Shown: in pieces, positions 29,901 through 39,000 of the stretch
Layout: every line of letters begins with the position of its first letter
Numbering within the stretch: the first letter of the stretch is position 1
NCBI GenBank assembly: GCA_031261485.1
Contig: JAISJO010000082.1
Span: forward strand, 1 to 64,000
Source: Propionibacteriaceae bacterium
Lineage (GTDB): Bacteria > Actinomycetota > Actinomycetes > Propionibacteriales > Propionibacteriaceae
Reading direction: 5' to 3'
DNA: 64,000 bases
Notes under the pieces: model-generated
Database searches by the model: none
What the model was told of the DNA's origin: nothing
What the model saw: only the letters and a program-made list of their open reading frames with translations
Program-made: the position numbers and the translations under genes

Positions 29901-30900
29901 CACCGAGACTTCGATCTCCCGATTCGCGTCCGACATCAAGCATGTGGCGTCCCTAGTTGACTACTGCACTGATCTGGCCCAAGTCTCTGATCCAACCAGT
30001 AGCGGAAAGTCGCTTCCCCGCAAGTCGATTGTCAAAGGTGTGTCCTGTTCAGAAGTCGAATTCGCGGTCGAAATGCCGAAGCGCGGAGCGATTGTCCTTG
30101 AGGCGTTGTGGCGGTCAAGAGTCATCGATTCATTGGTGTTTCCAACCGCTGATGATGAGACGCGTTGGACCATCTTTGAAGAGTTGCTTGAGGAGGCGAA
30201 AATCGGCTTGACGATGAAAGACGTTCGTGATCGTCTCACATCCAGAAGTCTTGGAGCGATAACCTACCTAGTAGCGAGCTGCTTCCATGTCGACATCCAT
30301 CCCGGACTCGACGGTCCAAAGAACCAGACACCTGCTGCGGTGAACAGGCTTGTTCTTAGCGTCGCCTTGGATGACTATCCTCCGTCGCAAGTGGTCGCGG
30401 ATGTCATGGACAGCGTGGCATTGGTCACAGACCTCGGCTGCCAGATCTACGCGGCGGCGGTCGGAACACCCCCAGAGCTGGCCGTTGTCGAGTCGGTTCG
30501 TCTGGGCAGCCCACTGGAGGTGGCTCAGGTTGTCGGCGAGGAAGTCAAGGGTGTGCTGAAAGCGTTGCTCAGTGGCAATTTCTTGTGGACGCTTAGAGAC
30601 ATATTCACCAGGGCTGGCCGAAAGAACCACGATGATCTGATAGAGACCGTCATCGCACAGATGACAGCAGAGGTGCAGAAGACTCAAATAGAAACGGAGA
30701 AGGCTCGGGCAGAGACCGAGAAGTTGTTGGCAGAGGCAGATGCTGAGCGGTGGAAAGGAATCGCTATCGTGATCGACGCTCTGGTGAAGAATAGACAACC
30801 GACCCCGACGTCCGAACAACTAGACAGAATTCTGACCGCGCACCACATCAGCGCACTTGAGACCCTCTCGAATTACTCGGAAGCCATCACTGTCCAGTGA
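26887..30900 (+). CDS. KAP-type P-loop NTPase with TM insert and C-terminal coiled coil
   Basis: Walker A GLAGPRGFGKTASLRQ; hydrophobic segments between Walker A and B; Walker B LTVLVDEADKPE; VRWVVTVRPQDRERF; C-term KTQIETEKARAETEKLLAEADAER. Confidence 0.72.
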   Translation: MMAMSDNEQLVPRQTNATTDPAENNGGQGDESRPGAMGIVDTEDTRPMSLAEQLGLTEVVKSAWEEFDGWRHNNERNDRGVVAWTWKDEYPDFDTWIANEVKKAVIQMAERKHNGTELEPEVQYADRLKVIRSVAELWVKGEATGPGPNSEPEVQAAWTELTAAPDGTPAPWDRASVLQELAKNALKSNSLRPRQDKTFNLDKRTLSISSVLQSGYSQEFLLTSARDNISTAPFKSWRAPWKGRDNVPNAIFILVGLVVCLVLAVLAWAVADIVDETLLDLPLGVRIAIVIVISVLSWFLFVALSEKMNIWYCKTFPRMVWIKESDKFRKAYGIWESETLWAGDLAKKNQWEDGVIPLSALSSEAAVRHVWELVRKYVRQFHSFELRVMPLDRIRMVEEDLLVTTQVVAQVKNMLRGERRIAIGLAGPRGFGKTASLRQITSGMTPGFGKCPWLCYRPRLWWRRVWYGFLFLVPLFRGRARKNAHNMWSRHGEQDSSLVVSVRVPANYDHRQFVQLVARQVVRAISSSACQIGHRHLWRQRWGAVVTALLSAILLVWIAWSWAVAGSRRCAAPRCWPWAFPFLPGRGLAKLPSVADSWLSLLVVLVVAAGFVVVAQRLWMWAWRNKSFDREDEKRRKTIREARQTMDPLAPLADPESRKEEGELEVDLNLARRRAKAIIKVALEQHKGFRHHYPRVVKAMNRVRTLLGDAWWQRMRFKLSWGVPMDIEVDTRDDVHAQDVLILLQTLETLLDEYSRSGQAPLTVLVDEADKPEKKDRVIAFNELKDLFNLNHVRWVVTVRPQDRERFVTRRLMQDKTYLDSIFHEIVRLDALSYETLKEIVDKRTDYFPCSHVLVALCAAWSGGVPRDFVRLLWNCQWFMETNTGVKGDAMAAKFREWILRLMDEECVLALKVDPHRAMTLKQCRNRIEEELLDGYFPGPSNSKTQLRRAGEDLSKEQEDAVRSILNEVKGLSSGLGWNWVPEAIDLDRAGITLTVPNPDTSESTTETSISRFASDIKHVASLVDYCTDLAQVSDPTSSGKSLPRKSIVKGVSCSEVEFAVEMPKRGAIVLEALWRSRVIDSLVFPTADDETRWTIFEELLEEAKIGLTMKDVRDRLTSRSLGAITYLVASCFHVDIHPGLDGPKNQTPAAVNRLVLSVALDDYPPSQVVADVMDSVALVTDLGCQIYAAAVGTPPELAVVESVRLGSPLEVAQVVGEEVKGVLKALLSGNFLWTLRDIFTRAGRKNHDDLIETVIAQMTAEVQKTQIETEKARAETEKLLAEADAERWKGIAIVIDALVKNRQPTPTSEQLDRILTAHHISALETLSNYSEAITVQ

Positions 30901-30967
30901 CAAGTCCGTTGCTTTCGGTCACAATCTCTTGAGTTTGGGACTCGAACAAACGGGAGCCCAAACGGTG

Positions 30968-31260
30968 ATGAGCGTATACACGACTCTCAGAGCGACCACC
31001 GACGCACGGATGGTGTCAACGAACTGGCGCAGGCGCAGGGAGTCTCAGCAGCCACAATGATTGGGAGACTCGTTGATTCCGCTTGGTGGCAGTCGGCTTT
31101 CCAGAGTGAACGCGAAGCCCAACGGCAAGATTCAGCCAGCGCCGATGTTGCGCAGGAAGACGCCGAGTGGGAAGAAACCTTAACTGATGGCATCGAATAG
31201 AGCGCGACGAGGCGAGATCTGGACCGCGAAGATGACAAGGCATCTTCCTGAGACTGCGCA
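30968..31260 (+). pseudogene. Decayed toxin-antitoxin remnant (RHH-like antitoxin + MazF-like N-terminus)
   Basis: MSVYTTLRATTDARM then frameshift to NELAQAQGVSAATMIGRLVDSAWWQSAF...DGIE*; overlapping ATG gives MASNRARRGEIWTAKMTRHL resembling MazF start, then homology is lost. Confidence 0.5.
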
Positions 31261-31435
31261 AAGTGATGGGGCCAGCGAACATGTCGTACCTTTGCGACTG
31301 TGGGTCCAGTCTCGGAGGAGGCACCGGACGGCTGGTCTCGGTTCCAGCTCGGCACCCAGAACCACAGGACCTACGAGTTGTTCCGCGGAGTGTCTACCTG
31401 CTCGCAAGTCGCAGCGGAGGTGATATGTTGTCTCC

Positions 31436-33436
31436 ATGGGGACGTGGTTCACGGGTCTTCACCCGATAGTTGCGTTCCTTGTGAATGCCTTTCTCTGGGC
31501 TTTGGGCATTGCCATACTATGCGGCGTTGGCTACGGGATTGGACAGGTGGCTGGTCGAGTCCATCACTGGTGGAAGATGGACATCCGAAAGGAGCAAGAG
31601 TCCCAGGTCTACCGAACCAAGCGACTGGCCCGGCGATGGTGGGCCTCGTGGAGCCGTGCGGTATCTTTCAGTCTCCTCGCGCTGGTGATTTGTCTTGTCC
31701 TGACGGAGCACCAGGACTGGGCTATTGAACATGGGCTTGGGGGAAGCTCCGTCCTCGCTTGGATAGCAGGGGTGCTGCTCGTTGTGTCGTGCATGCGGGT
31801 TGGTTGGACAAAGGAAGTGTTCAAGAGCCTCCCGCTGGTGGAGTGGGCGATCTTCGGTTTGACCGCGACTCTTGGTGCCATTTCTTCCGTGTCGCTCGGC
31901 CGCCTCACTGAGGGGCCTTCAGAAGACGACCTGGGCCCGTTGACAGTTGTCCTTATCGACTGCGCAATCGCGGGCGTTTGGACATATGTTCTTTGGCGCG
32001 TCCTCTGCAACCGCTTCCCATCTCCTGTAGCTGAAATGACATCGTCTCAAATGGCATCCGACGGGGAATTGGAGAGTCTTGGCCTGGATGCTCTGGGCCG
32101 CGCCTCGATTGCGAAGCGACTTGCCTCCTTGATTCTTCATCAGGATCCGCCCTTTACTCTGGGTATCGATGGTGAATGGGGGTCGGGCAAGTCCACCCTA
32201 ATGAACTTTGTTGACGACCAACTGTGGTACGAAACGACGGGAGTGAATCCTGAGAGTCGTGCCCCCGCAAGTCGTCGGCTGGGCTGGGCAGGTGGCAGGC
32301 CGGGCAGGCGCATGGTGCTAGTCAGACTAAATCTGTGGGAGCACCAACATGACGAGAATCCAGTCGTCGCTTTGCTGCAGGCTGCGAGGGACACCTTGCC
32401 TCCTGCCTATCGAGCAGGCGTAAGTGCCGAGATTGAGGGAATTCTAGCCGCCTGCGCATCTGCGGTGGCTTTGGGCGTCGGAGACATTCTTGTCGGAACA
32501 AGCCTCCCGACCGCCGTGGGAATCAGAGACAAACTGGGATCAGCCATCGCAGGCAGGGACGGTCCATTCAGCACTCAGGAGACACAGGCGACCTTGGTAT
32601 CAATGTTCCAAGATGCTGTTGAGACTGTCTTGGAAGTACACGCCGCCGACCGGATTGTCTTTGTCGTCGATGACCTTGATCGCTGCATGCCCGATGTTGC
32701 GTTGGACCTGCTGGAAAAGGTCCATCTGTTCTTTCGTCAGGTCAGGTGCATTTTCGTGCTAGGAGTGGACACGGATATCCTGAAACTCACTGTGACCAAG
32801 CGTTACACTGACGAAGGAGCAGGTGAAAGAGCATCAGACTACGCTGAGAAGTATGTGGAGAAAATCATCACCTTCCCCTACGCTTTGCCGCCGGTCACCG
32901 ACCTAGAACGACGGATCTACCTCTCAAGACTCTTGAACTCCCTGCGACAGACAGACGCGCAGGAAGGACTCTCAGGTCTCAAGATCGCCGAGATTCTTGA
33001 AACCTGGACTGCGGGGTTGGGCGAGAACGCCGAGAGCTTGCGGAGGACCAAACGCCTGGCCAATACCTTCATCCTTCATCAGCGCATACAGAATCCCGAG
33101 TCGGATGCGACCAAGTTGGCAGATGGCGACAGAGTAGCACCCCCACCACATGCGGGTGGAGTATTGGGTACCACTCCCGCCTCCTCAGAGGATCAGGCTG
33201 TCGCAGACGATACTCAGTCCCGCACTCACATGACACTTGTCTACCATGGCGGAGTGAATCACGAGGTGACGGCGCCGAGTTCGATACTGTATCCAGCGAC
33301 CAAAGATTTCGATCCGTGGATACTCGCAGCGGTCACTGCCATCCAGATTCTCGCCCCCCGTGATTTCAAGGAACTGGCTGGCCCGACCGGAGATACCGCC
33401 ATCGAAAGATGGTTCTTCCCAAAGGAGAAGTCATGA
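31436..33436 (+). CDS. KAP-family P-loop NTPase (membrane-associated)
   Basis: Walker A LGIDGEWGSGKSTLMNFV; Walker B RIVFVVDDLDRCMPDVALDLLEKVHLFF; several N-terminal TM segments. Confidence 0.87.
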   Translation: MGTWFTGLHPIVAFLVNAFLWALGIAILCGVGYGIGQVAGRVHHWWKMDIRKEQESQVYRTKRLARRWWASWSRAVSFSLLALVICLVLTEHQDWAIEHGLGGSSVLAWIAGVLLVVSCMRVGWTKEVFKSLPLVEWAIFGLTATLGAISSVSLGRLTEGPSEDDLGPLTVVLIDCAIAGVWTYVLWRVLCNRFPSPVAEMTSSQMASDGELESLGLDALGRASIAKRLASLILHQDPPFTLGIDGEWGSGKSTLMNFVDDQLWYETTGVNPESRAPASRRLGWAGGRPGRRMVLVRLNLWEHQHDENPVVALLQAARDTLPPAYRAGVSAEIEGILAACASAVALGVGDILVGTSLPTAVGIRDKLGSAIAGRDGPFSTQETQATLVSMFQDAVETVLEVHAADRIVFVVDDLDRCMPDVALDLLEKVHLFFRQVRCIFVLGVDTDILKLTVTKRYTDEGAGERASDYAEKYVEKIITFPYALPPVTDLERRIYLSRLLNSLRQTDAQEGLSGLKIAEILETWTAGLGENAESLRRTKRLANTFILHQRIQNPESDATKLADGDRVAPPPHAGGVLGTTPASSEDQAVADDTQSRTHMTLVYHGGVNHEVTAPSSILYPATKDFDPWILAAVTAIQILAPRDFKELAGPTGDTAIERWFFPKEKS

Positions 33437-34536
33437 CTGCCCCAAATGGACGCTTTGCGAGAACACCGCGAGCGCCTTATCGAATCAGCGGCCAGTCGTC
33501 AGTCATGTCTCGCCAAGACACCGAAGAATCCAGGGAACTCCCGCATGTGGAATTGCTGAAGGCGATCCAGAATCATGTGGCAACAGATTCGAAGTTGAGG
33601 CAGGCTTGGCTGAATGCCCAAGAGTTTCCAGACGCCAAAGAACGATTGATTCGCGAGATTCGCAACTACGTCCAGAGAATTACGTCAGGGCATCTGGCAG
33701 ACCCTGACGGTTTCGTGCACGTGCCATTCGCCCACAGAAGCTGGCGCATCCTTGCCAGACGAGAGTACGACGGTCGGCAGCAGGTACTGTTGCTGCTGGA
33801 CGGCCTGCTGAAACAAACCCTGCCCTACCACAATTACGATAGTGCGACGCAATGGCAGACACTGCCGACGGTGACGTGGAATAGCTGCACGCTGCGGCTG
33901 TGGCTGAATTCGGGGACCTCAAGCCCAGACAACGGAGCTAGCGTTTGGGTGGTGCCTGAACAATCGTATGTCTGGACTGACGAGACTACTCCGGGATCTG
34001 CTCTCCCGGACGCCGACTACGGCGTGACCCTACCAGGCGCGGAGGTCTGGGGAGACAAAGGCTTTCTTGCGGAATTCTCCGCGACCGAGGTGAATAGTAT
34101 CCACGTCGAATCAGTTCACACGGACGATGTTTCGTGGACAGCGAAGGCCTATGCAGACTACCTGGCCGAACTGGAGAACAGACACGAGATGTTACCGACC
34201 TACAACCGCGAGGACTGGGTCGCCCAGTGGCGAAAGTCCCACAATCTAAGCACAAATGACCAAGACACAAGAGTCACCTTCCCAGGCGGGACAGACATTG
34301 AGTGTCGTGTGTTCTTGCTCGATATGGAGCAGTGCTCCCATCTCCTAAAGGAAGAGGCAGCGAGAATTGCTCAATTGCCAGATGGCAGGCCCTGTGGGTG
34401 GTGGCTGCGTTCTCCTGGTTCGACGTCAATCGCTGTCGCAGGCGTGAACGACGGCGGTTGGCTGAACCCCGGCCGCTACATCGTGCGCGACAAAACTGGC
34501 GGCGTCCGCCCAGCCTTATGGCTTAATCTGGACTAA
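33433..34536 (+). CDS. DUF6273-like C-terminal domain protein, partner of KAP NTPase
   Basis: C-term GWWLRSPGSTSIAVAGVNDGGWLNPGRYIVRDKTGGVRPALWLNL; ATGA overlap with KAP gene; SD AAAGGAG. Confidence 0.62.
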   Translation: MTAPNGRFARTPRAPYRISGQSSVMSRQDTEESRELPHVELLKAIQNHVATDSKLRQAWLNAQEFPDAKERLIREIRNYVQRITSGHLADPDGFVHVPFAHRSWRILARREYDGRQQVLLLLDGLLKQTLPYHNYDSATQWQTLPTVTWNSCTLRLWLNSGTSSPDNGASVWVVPEQSYVWTDETTPGSALPDADYGVTLPGAEVWGDKGFLAEFSATEVNSIHVESVHTDDVSWTAKAYADYLAELENRHEMLPTYNREDWVAQWRKSHNLSTNDQDTRVTFPGGTDIECRVFLLDMEQCSHLLKEEAARIAQLPDGRPCGWWLRSPGSTSIAVAGVNDGGWLNPGRYIVRDKTGGVRPALWLNLD

Positions 34537-34708
34537 GGTCGATTATGTGAGCGCCGCTCGCGGCACGTTTGCCATTCTGCGCGAATGACGAGGGGCGTTA
34601 GTCAACGTTTCCCTGGCCTATGTACGCCGACTCCGGTCCGACCCAATACAGGGCGCTTGATTGGTAAACTGTGTGTTGCAACGAGCAGTGACAGTCACGT
34701 AAGTCCAG

Positions 34709-35980
34709 TTGGCGGGCACGGCTCGTTTTGTGCGCCCGGAGACTGATTGGAGACTGCCTATGAGATGGACGCCACGCCCGGTGACACGCCTGAACGGTAC
34801 TTTGTTGACCATCATCGCTCTGCTCGCGGCTTTGGCTCCGTTCGCAACGGATGTTTACCTTCCGACATTCCCTGCGATGGCTGAGCAACTGGGCACAAGC
34901 GCGACGGGAGTACAGGTCACACTGACGGCGTTCCTGATTGGCGCGGGTGCGGGACAGTTGTTCTTTGGACCTCTGTCTGACCGAATCGGTCGTCGTGTGC
35001 CGCTCATCGTGGGCACAGCGGTGTGTGTTGTCGCAGGTCTTGGGGCAGTGCTCGCCCAGAATCTCGTGGTGCTGGTGGTGGCGCGTCTTGTGCAAGGTTT
35101 GTCAGGGTCCGCCGGGATGGTCCTGGGGCGGGCGATCATTTCTGACGTCGCCAAGGGGCGAGAAGCCGCGCGTGCTTTCAACCTGACCTCCATCGTCTTG
35201 GGCATCGCCCCGGTTGCCGCGCCACTGGTCGGCGCAGTCTTTGCGAAGGCACTGGGCTGGCGCGGCTTGTTGGGAATCGTGGTCGGCCTCTCCCTCGTCA
35301 CACTGGTGGCGGTCATCATCTTCGTCCCGGAGACCCATCCTGCGACAGCGCGCGCCGCCCAACGACAGGCGCACACAAACAGCCAATCCAGCGGCCTGGG
35401 TTCACGGGCCTACCTGGGAAACATGCTGGTCTTGGTGTTCGGATTCGGTGCGATGATGGCGTACATCTCAGCGTCGCCTTTCGTGTACCAGGTCATGATC
35501 GGCATGAACGAACTGACGTACGGGATCGTCTTCGGGGCGACCGCTCTGATGATCACCTTCGTCAGCTACCTGTCCGCCCGACTCACCCGCCGGGTTCGCA
35601 CTCACGTCCTCCTTCGCACCGGCGTCTGCATCCTCGTCGGGTCCGGGGTCGTCTTGGCCACGTTCGCCATCTCACCTCTGCCCTCCTGGTGTCTCGTTAT
35701 TCCGCTGGTCACGGGCATCTCTTCGATGGGGTTGATCTTTGGCAATGCCACCGCACTCGCGCTGGGTGCGGTGCCCCACGCCATCGGAACCGCCTCCGCG
35801 CTCATGGGGGCCGCCCAATTTCTCCTCGGTGCCGGCGTTGCCCCGCTCGTGGGCCTTGCGGGAAACCACTCGGCCGTCCCGATGGCTACGGTATTCGGTA
35901 TTTCCGCCCTCCTCGCCTTGGCCGCGTTCCTGAGCGCCCGCAATGCCCGCGTCCAAAATCGGGGAGCGCCCGAAAGATGA
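34709..35980 (+). CDS. MFS transporter, Bcr/CflA family
   Basis: LAALAPFATDVYLPTFPAMAEQLGTSATGVQVTLTAFLIGAGAGQLFFGPLSDRIGRR motif. Confidence 0.9.
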   Translation: MAGTARFVRPETDWRLPMRWTPRPVTRLNGTLLTIIALLAALAPFATDVYLPTFPAMAEQLGTSATGVQVTLTAFLIGAGAGQLFFGPLSDRIGRRVPLIVGTAVCVVAGLGAVLAQNLVVLVVARLVQGLSGSAGMVLGRAIISDVAKGREAARAFNLTSIVLGIAPVAAPLVGAVFAKALGWRGLLGIVVGLSLVTLVAVIIFVPETHPATARAAQRQAHTNSQSSGLGSRAYLGNMLVLVFGFGAMMAYISASPFVYQVMIGMNELTYGIVFGATALMITFVSYLSARLTRRVRTHVLLRTGVCILVGSGVVLATFAISPLPSWCLVIPLVTGISSMGLIFGNATALALGAVPHAIGTASALMGAAQFLLGAGVAPLVGLAGNHSAVPMATVFGISALLALAAFLSARNARVQNRGAPER

Positions 35981-36066
35981 ACAGCCACCGTCGGTTTGCC
36001 TCCCGGGCTACGGTAACGTAGGTTATCTATGATGAATGAAATGCGAGCAGGGGGCCACGGCAGAAG

Positions 36067-39000
36067 ATGAATCGTACGCTGTCGCTTGGCCTTGATGTCG
36101 GCTCAACAACTGTCAAAGCTGTGGTGCTGGACACTGACGGTGCTGTCATTTTCTCCGACTACCGCAGGCATAACGCGGACGTTCGCGGCGAGTTGGTACA
36201 CCTCCTGGAGGACGTACAACAGGCACTTCCCGACGCGATGTTCCAGGTGGCCATGACCGGTTCCGGTGGCCTTGGTGTGGCAAAGATCATCGGCGTGCCC
36301 TTCATCCAAGAGGTCATCGCCGCCACCGCAGCAATTGAGCGCTTCAATCCAGAGGCCGACGTCGTCGTGGAGTTGGGCGGCGAAGACGCAAAGATCACCT
36401 ATCTGCACCCAGTTCCCGAGCAACGCATGAATGGAACGTGCGCTGGCGGGACGGGCGCTTTCATCGACCAAATGGCCGTCCTGTTGAAGACCGATGCTAT
36501 TGGGCTGAATGAATTGGCTAGTCAGTACATCAATCTGTATCCGATTGCCTCCCGCTGTGGGGTGTTCGCCAAGTCTGACATACAGCCGCTGCTGAACCAA
36601 GGCGCAGCGCATGCTGACATTGCCGCTTCTGTCTTTTCTGCCGTCGCCAACCAAACCATCGCCGGGTTGGCCTGCGGGCATCCGATTCGGGGCAAGGTCA
36701 TCTTCTTGGGCGGACCCTTGTTCTTCCTCTCCGAACTGCGCGCGGCCTATGTACGAGCCCTCCCGCAGGTAGATGACTTCATCCTGCCAGAGAACGCGCA
36801 ATTGTACGTTGCGATGGGTGCCGCCCTGCTCTGCCCGCCCCCGCCCTTGAGCTTGCCGCATATCCTCGGCGCGCTGGTTGATGCTCGCGGTGGCACCCTC
36901 GACATCAAGACTATGCGTCCCTTGTTCGCAACCAAGGAAGAGCGGGCCGCCTTCGACGCCAAACACGCTCGCCATCACGTCGATCAACTTCCTCTCGATG
37001 GTGCGACTGGCCCCTTGTTCTTGGGTATCGACGCTGGTTCCACAACGATAAAGTCGGTCCTCATGGACCCCGAGGGGCGCATTCGCTACTCGACGTACGG
37101 AAGCAACGAGGGCGACCCGATCACTGCGGCGGTCACCATCGCCCGCCAGATTCGGGAGGTCCTTCCGGTTAACGCCCACGTCGCCCGCTCCTGCGTCACC
37201 GGCTACGGGGAAACCATCGTCAAAGCGGCTCTCCACGCCGACGAGGGCGAGATTGAGACAATGGCGCATTACCGCGCCGCCAAAGCCGTCGCTCCGGGAG
37301 TTACCTCTGTCATCGACATCGGCGGACAGGACATGAAGTTCCTGAAATTGCGCAATGGCACTATCGACTCCATTGCGGTCAATGAGGCATGCTCGTCGGG
37401 GTGCGGGTCCTTCCTGCAGACATTCGCAACCACCATGAACACCGATATCGCCACCTTCGCAGCCGCCGGATGCGAGGCTGAAAACCCGGTTGACTTGGGT
37501 TCACGCTGTACGGTCTTCATGAATTCTTCAGTGAAGGCGGCCCAAAAAGAGGGCGCAGGACTGGCAGACATTTCCGCTGGCTTGTCGTACTCCGTGGTGA
37601 GAAACGCGCTTTACAAAGTCATCAAGCTGCGCGACGAGTCCGAACTAGGCGATTGCGTCGTTGTCCAAGGCGGGACCTTCCTCAATGACGCCGTGTTGCG
37701 CGCGTTCGAGTTGCTCACCGGCGTGGAAGTCGTCCGCCCCAACATTGCTGGGTTGATGGGCGCTTATGGAGCCGCACTCACCGCCCAGATGCATTACGAC
37801 CCGGATGAGGCCCTGACAAGCGCATTCATGGCCCGCGACCTCGACGCCTTCAGTTGCGCGTCCGAACAACGCACCTGCCAACTGTGCCAGAATCATTGCA
37901 AACTGACAATCACTACATTCGATGACGGCATACCGAACGTGTCCGGCAATCGCTGCGACAGAGGAGCGTCCCTGGACAAGCGACCCAAGAAGAGCGAAAT
38001 CCCGAATCTCTACGACTACAAGTATCAACGCCTATTCGCCTACCACCGCCTCAGTGAGAAGGACGCCACAAGGGGCGAAATCGGCATCCCCCGCGCGCTC
38101 GGCATGTACGAGGACTATCCGCTGTGGTTCACGATTCTGACCAAACTCGGGTTCCGTGTCGTGGTGTCGGCCCGTTCCAGCCACGAACTGTTCGAGTTGG
38201 GGATGGAGTCGATACCGGCGGAGAACGTCTGTTACCCGGCAAAGCTGGCACATGGACACGTGGAGTGGCTGCTGAACCGCGGTGTCAAGACCATTTTCTT
38301 CCCCTGCGTCAGCTATGAGCGAAAGACATTCACGGACGCCGATAACAACTACACATGCCCTATTGTCGCCTATTACCCCCAGGTCGTGGAGAAGAACGTC
38401 ACACGCCTGCACGAGGACGGCGTGCGTTACCTCGACCCCTTCGTCAACCTCGACAAACCCGAGCACTTGGCGAAGCGCCTGACCGAGATCTTCGCCGACT
38501 GGAACGTCACCTTGAAGGAAGCGAAAGAGGCGGTCGCCGCCGGGTATGCGGAACTCGACCTCGCCCAGGCGGACATCAAACGCGAGGGAGATCGGGCGCT
38601 GCAGTACGCCGCAGAGACCGGTCGGCGAGTGATTGTCCTTGCCGGACGGCCTTACCACGTCGATCCCGAGATCCATCACGGCATCCCTGAAGCCATCACG
38701 AAACTGGGCATGGTGGTAATCAGCGAAGACGCCCTCACGCACGGGATGCGCCACACCCACTTGGAGCGCCCGATTCGCGTCATGGACCAATGGACCTACC
38801 ACACGAGGTTGTACGAGGCGGCGGCACAGGTCCGCGCAATGCCCAATGCCAACTTGGTGCAACTGAACTCGTTTGGCTGTGGCTTGGACGCCGTCACCAC
38901 CGACGAGGTGCAGGAGATCATCGAGTCTGCGGGCGACACGTACACGCTGATGAAGATCGACGAGGTCTCCAACCTTGGCGCCGCCACAATACGGCTGCGT

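Noticed and set aside
36103-37269. 388-aa minus-strand ORF
   Set aside because: Antisense shadow of the activase gene, no recognisable domain.
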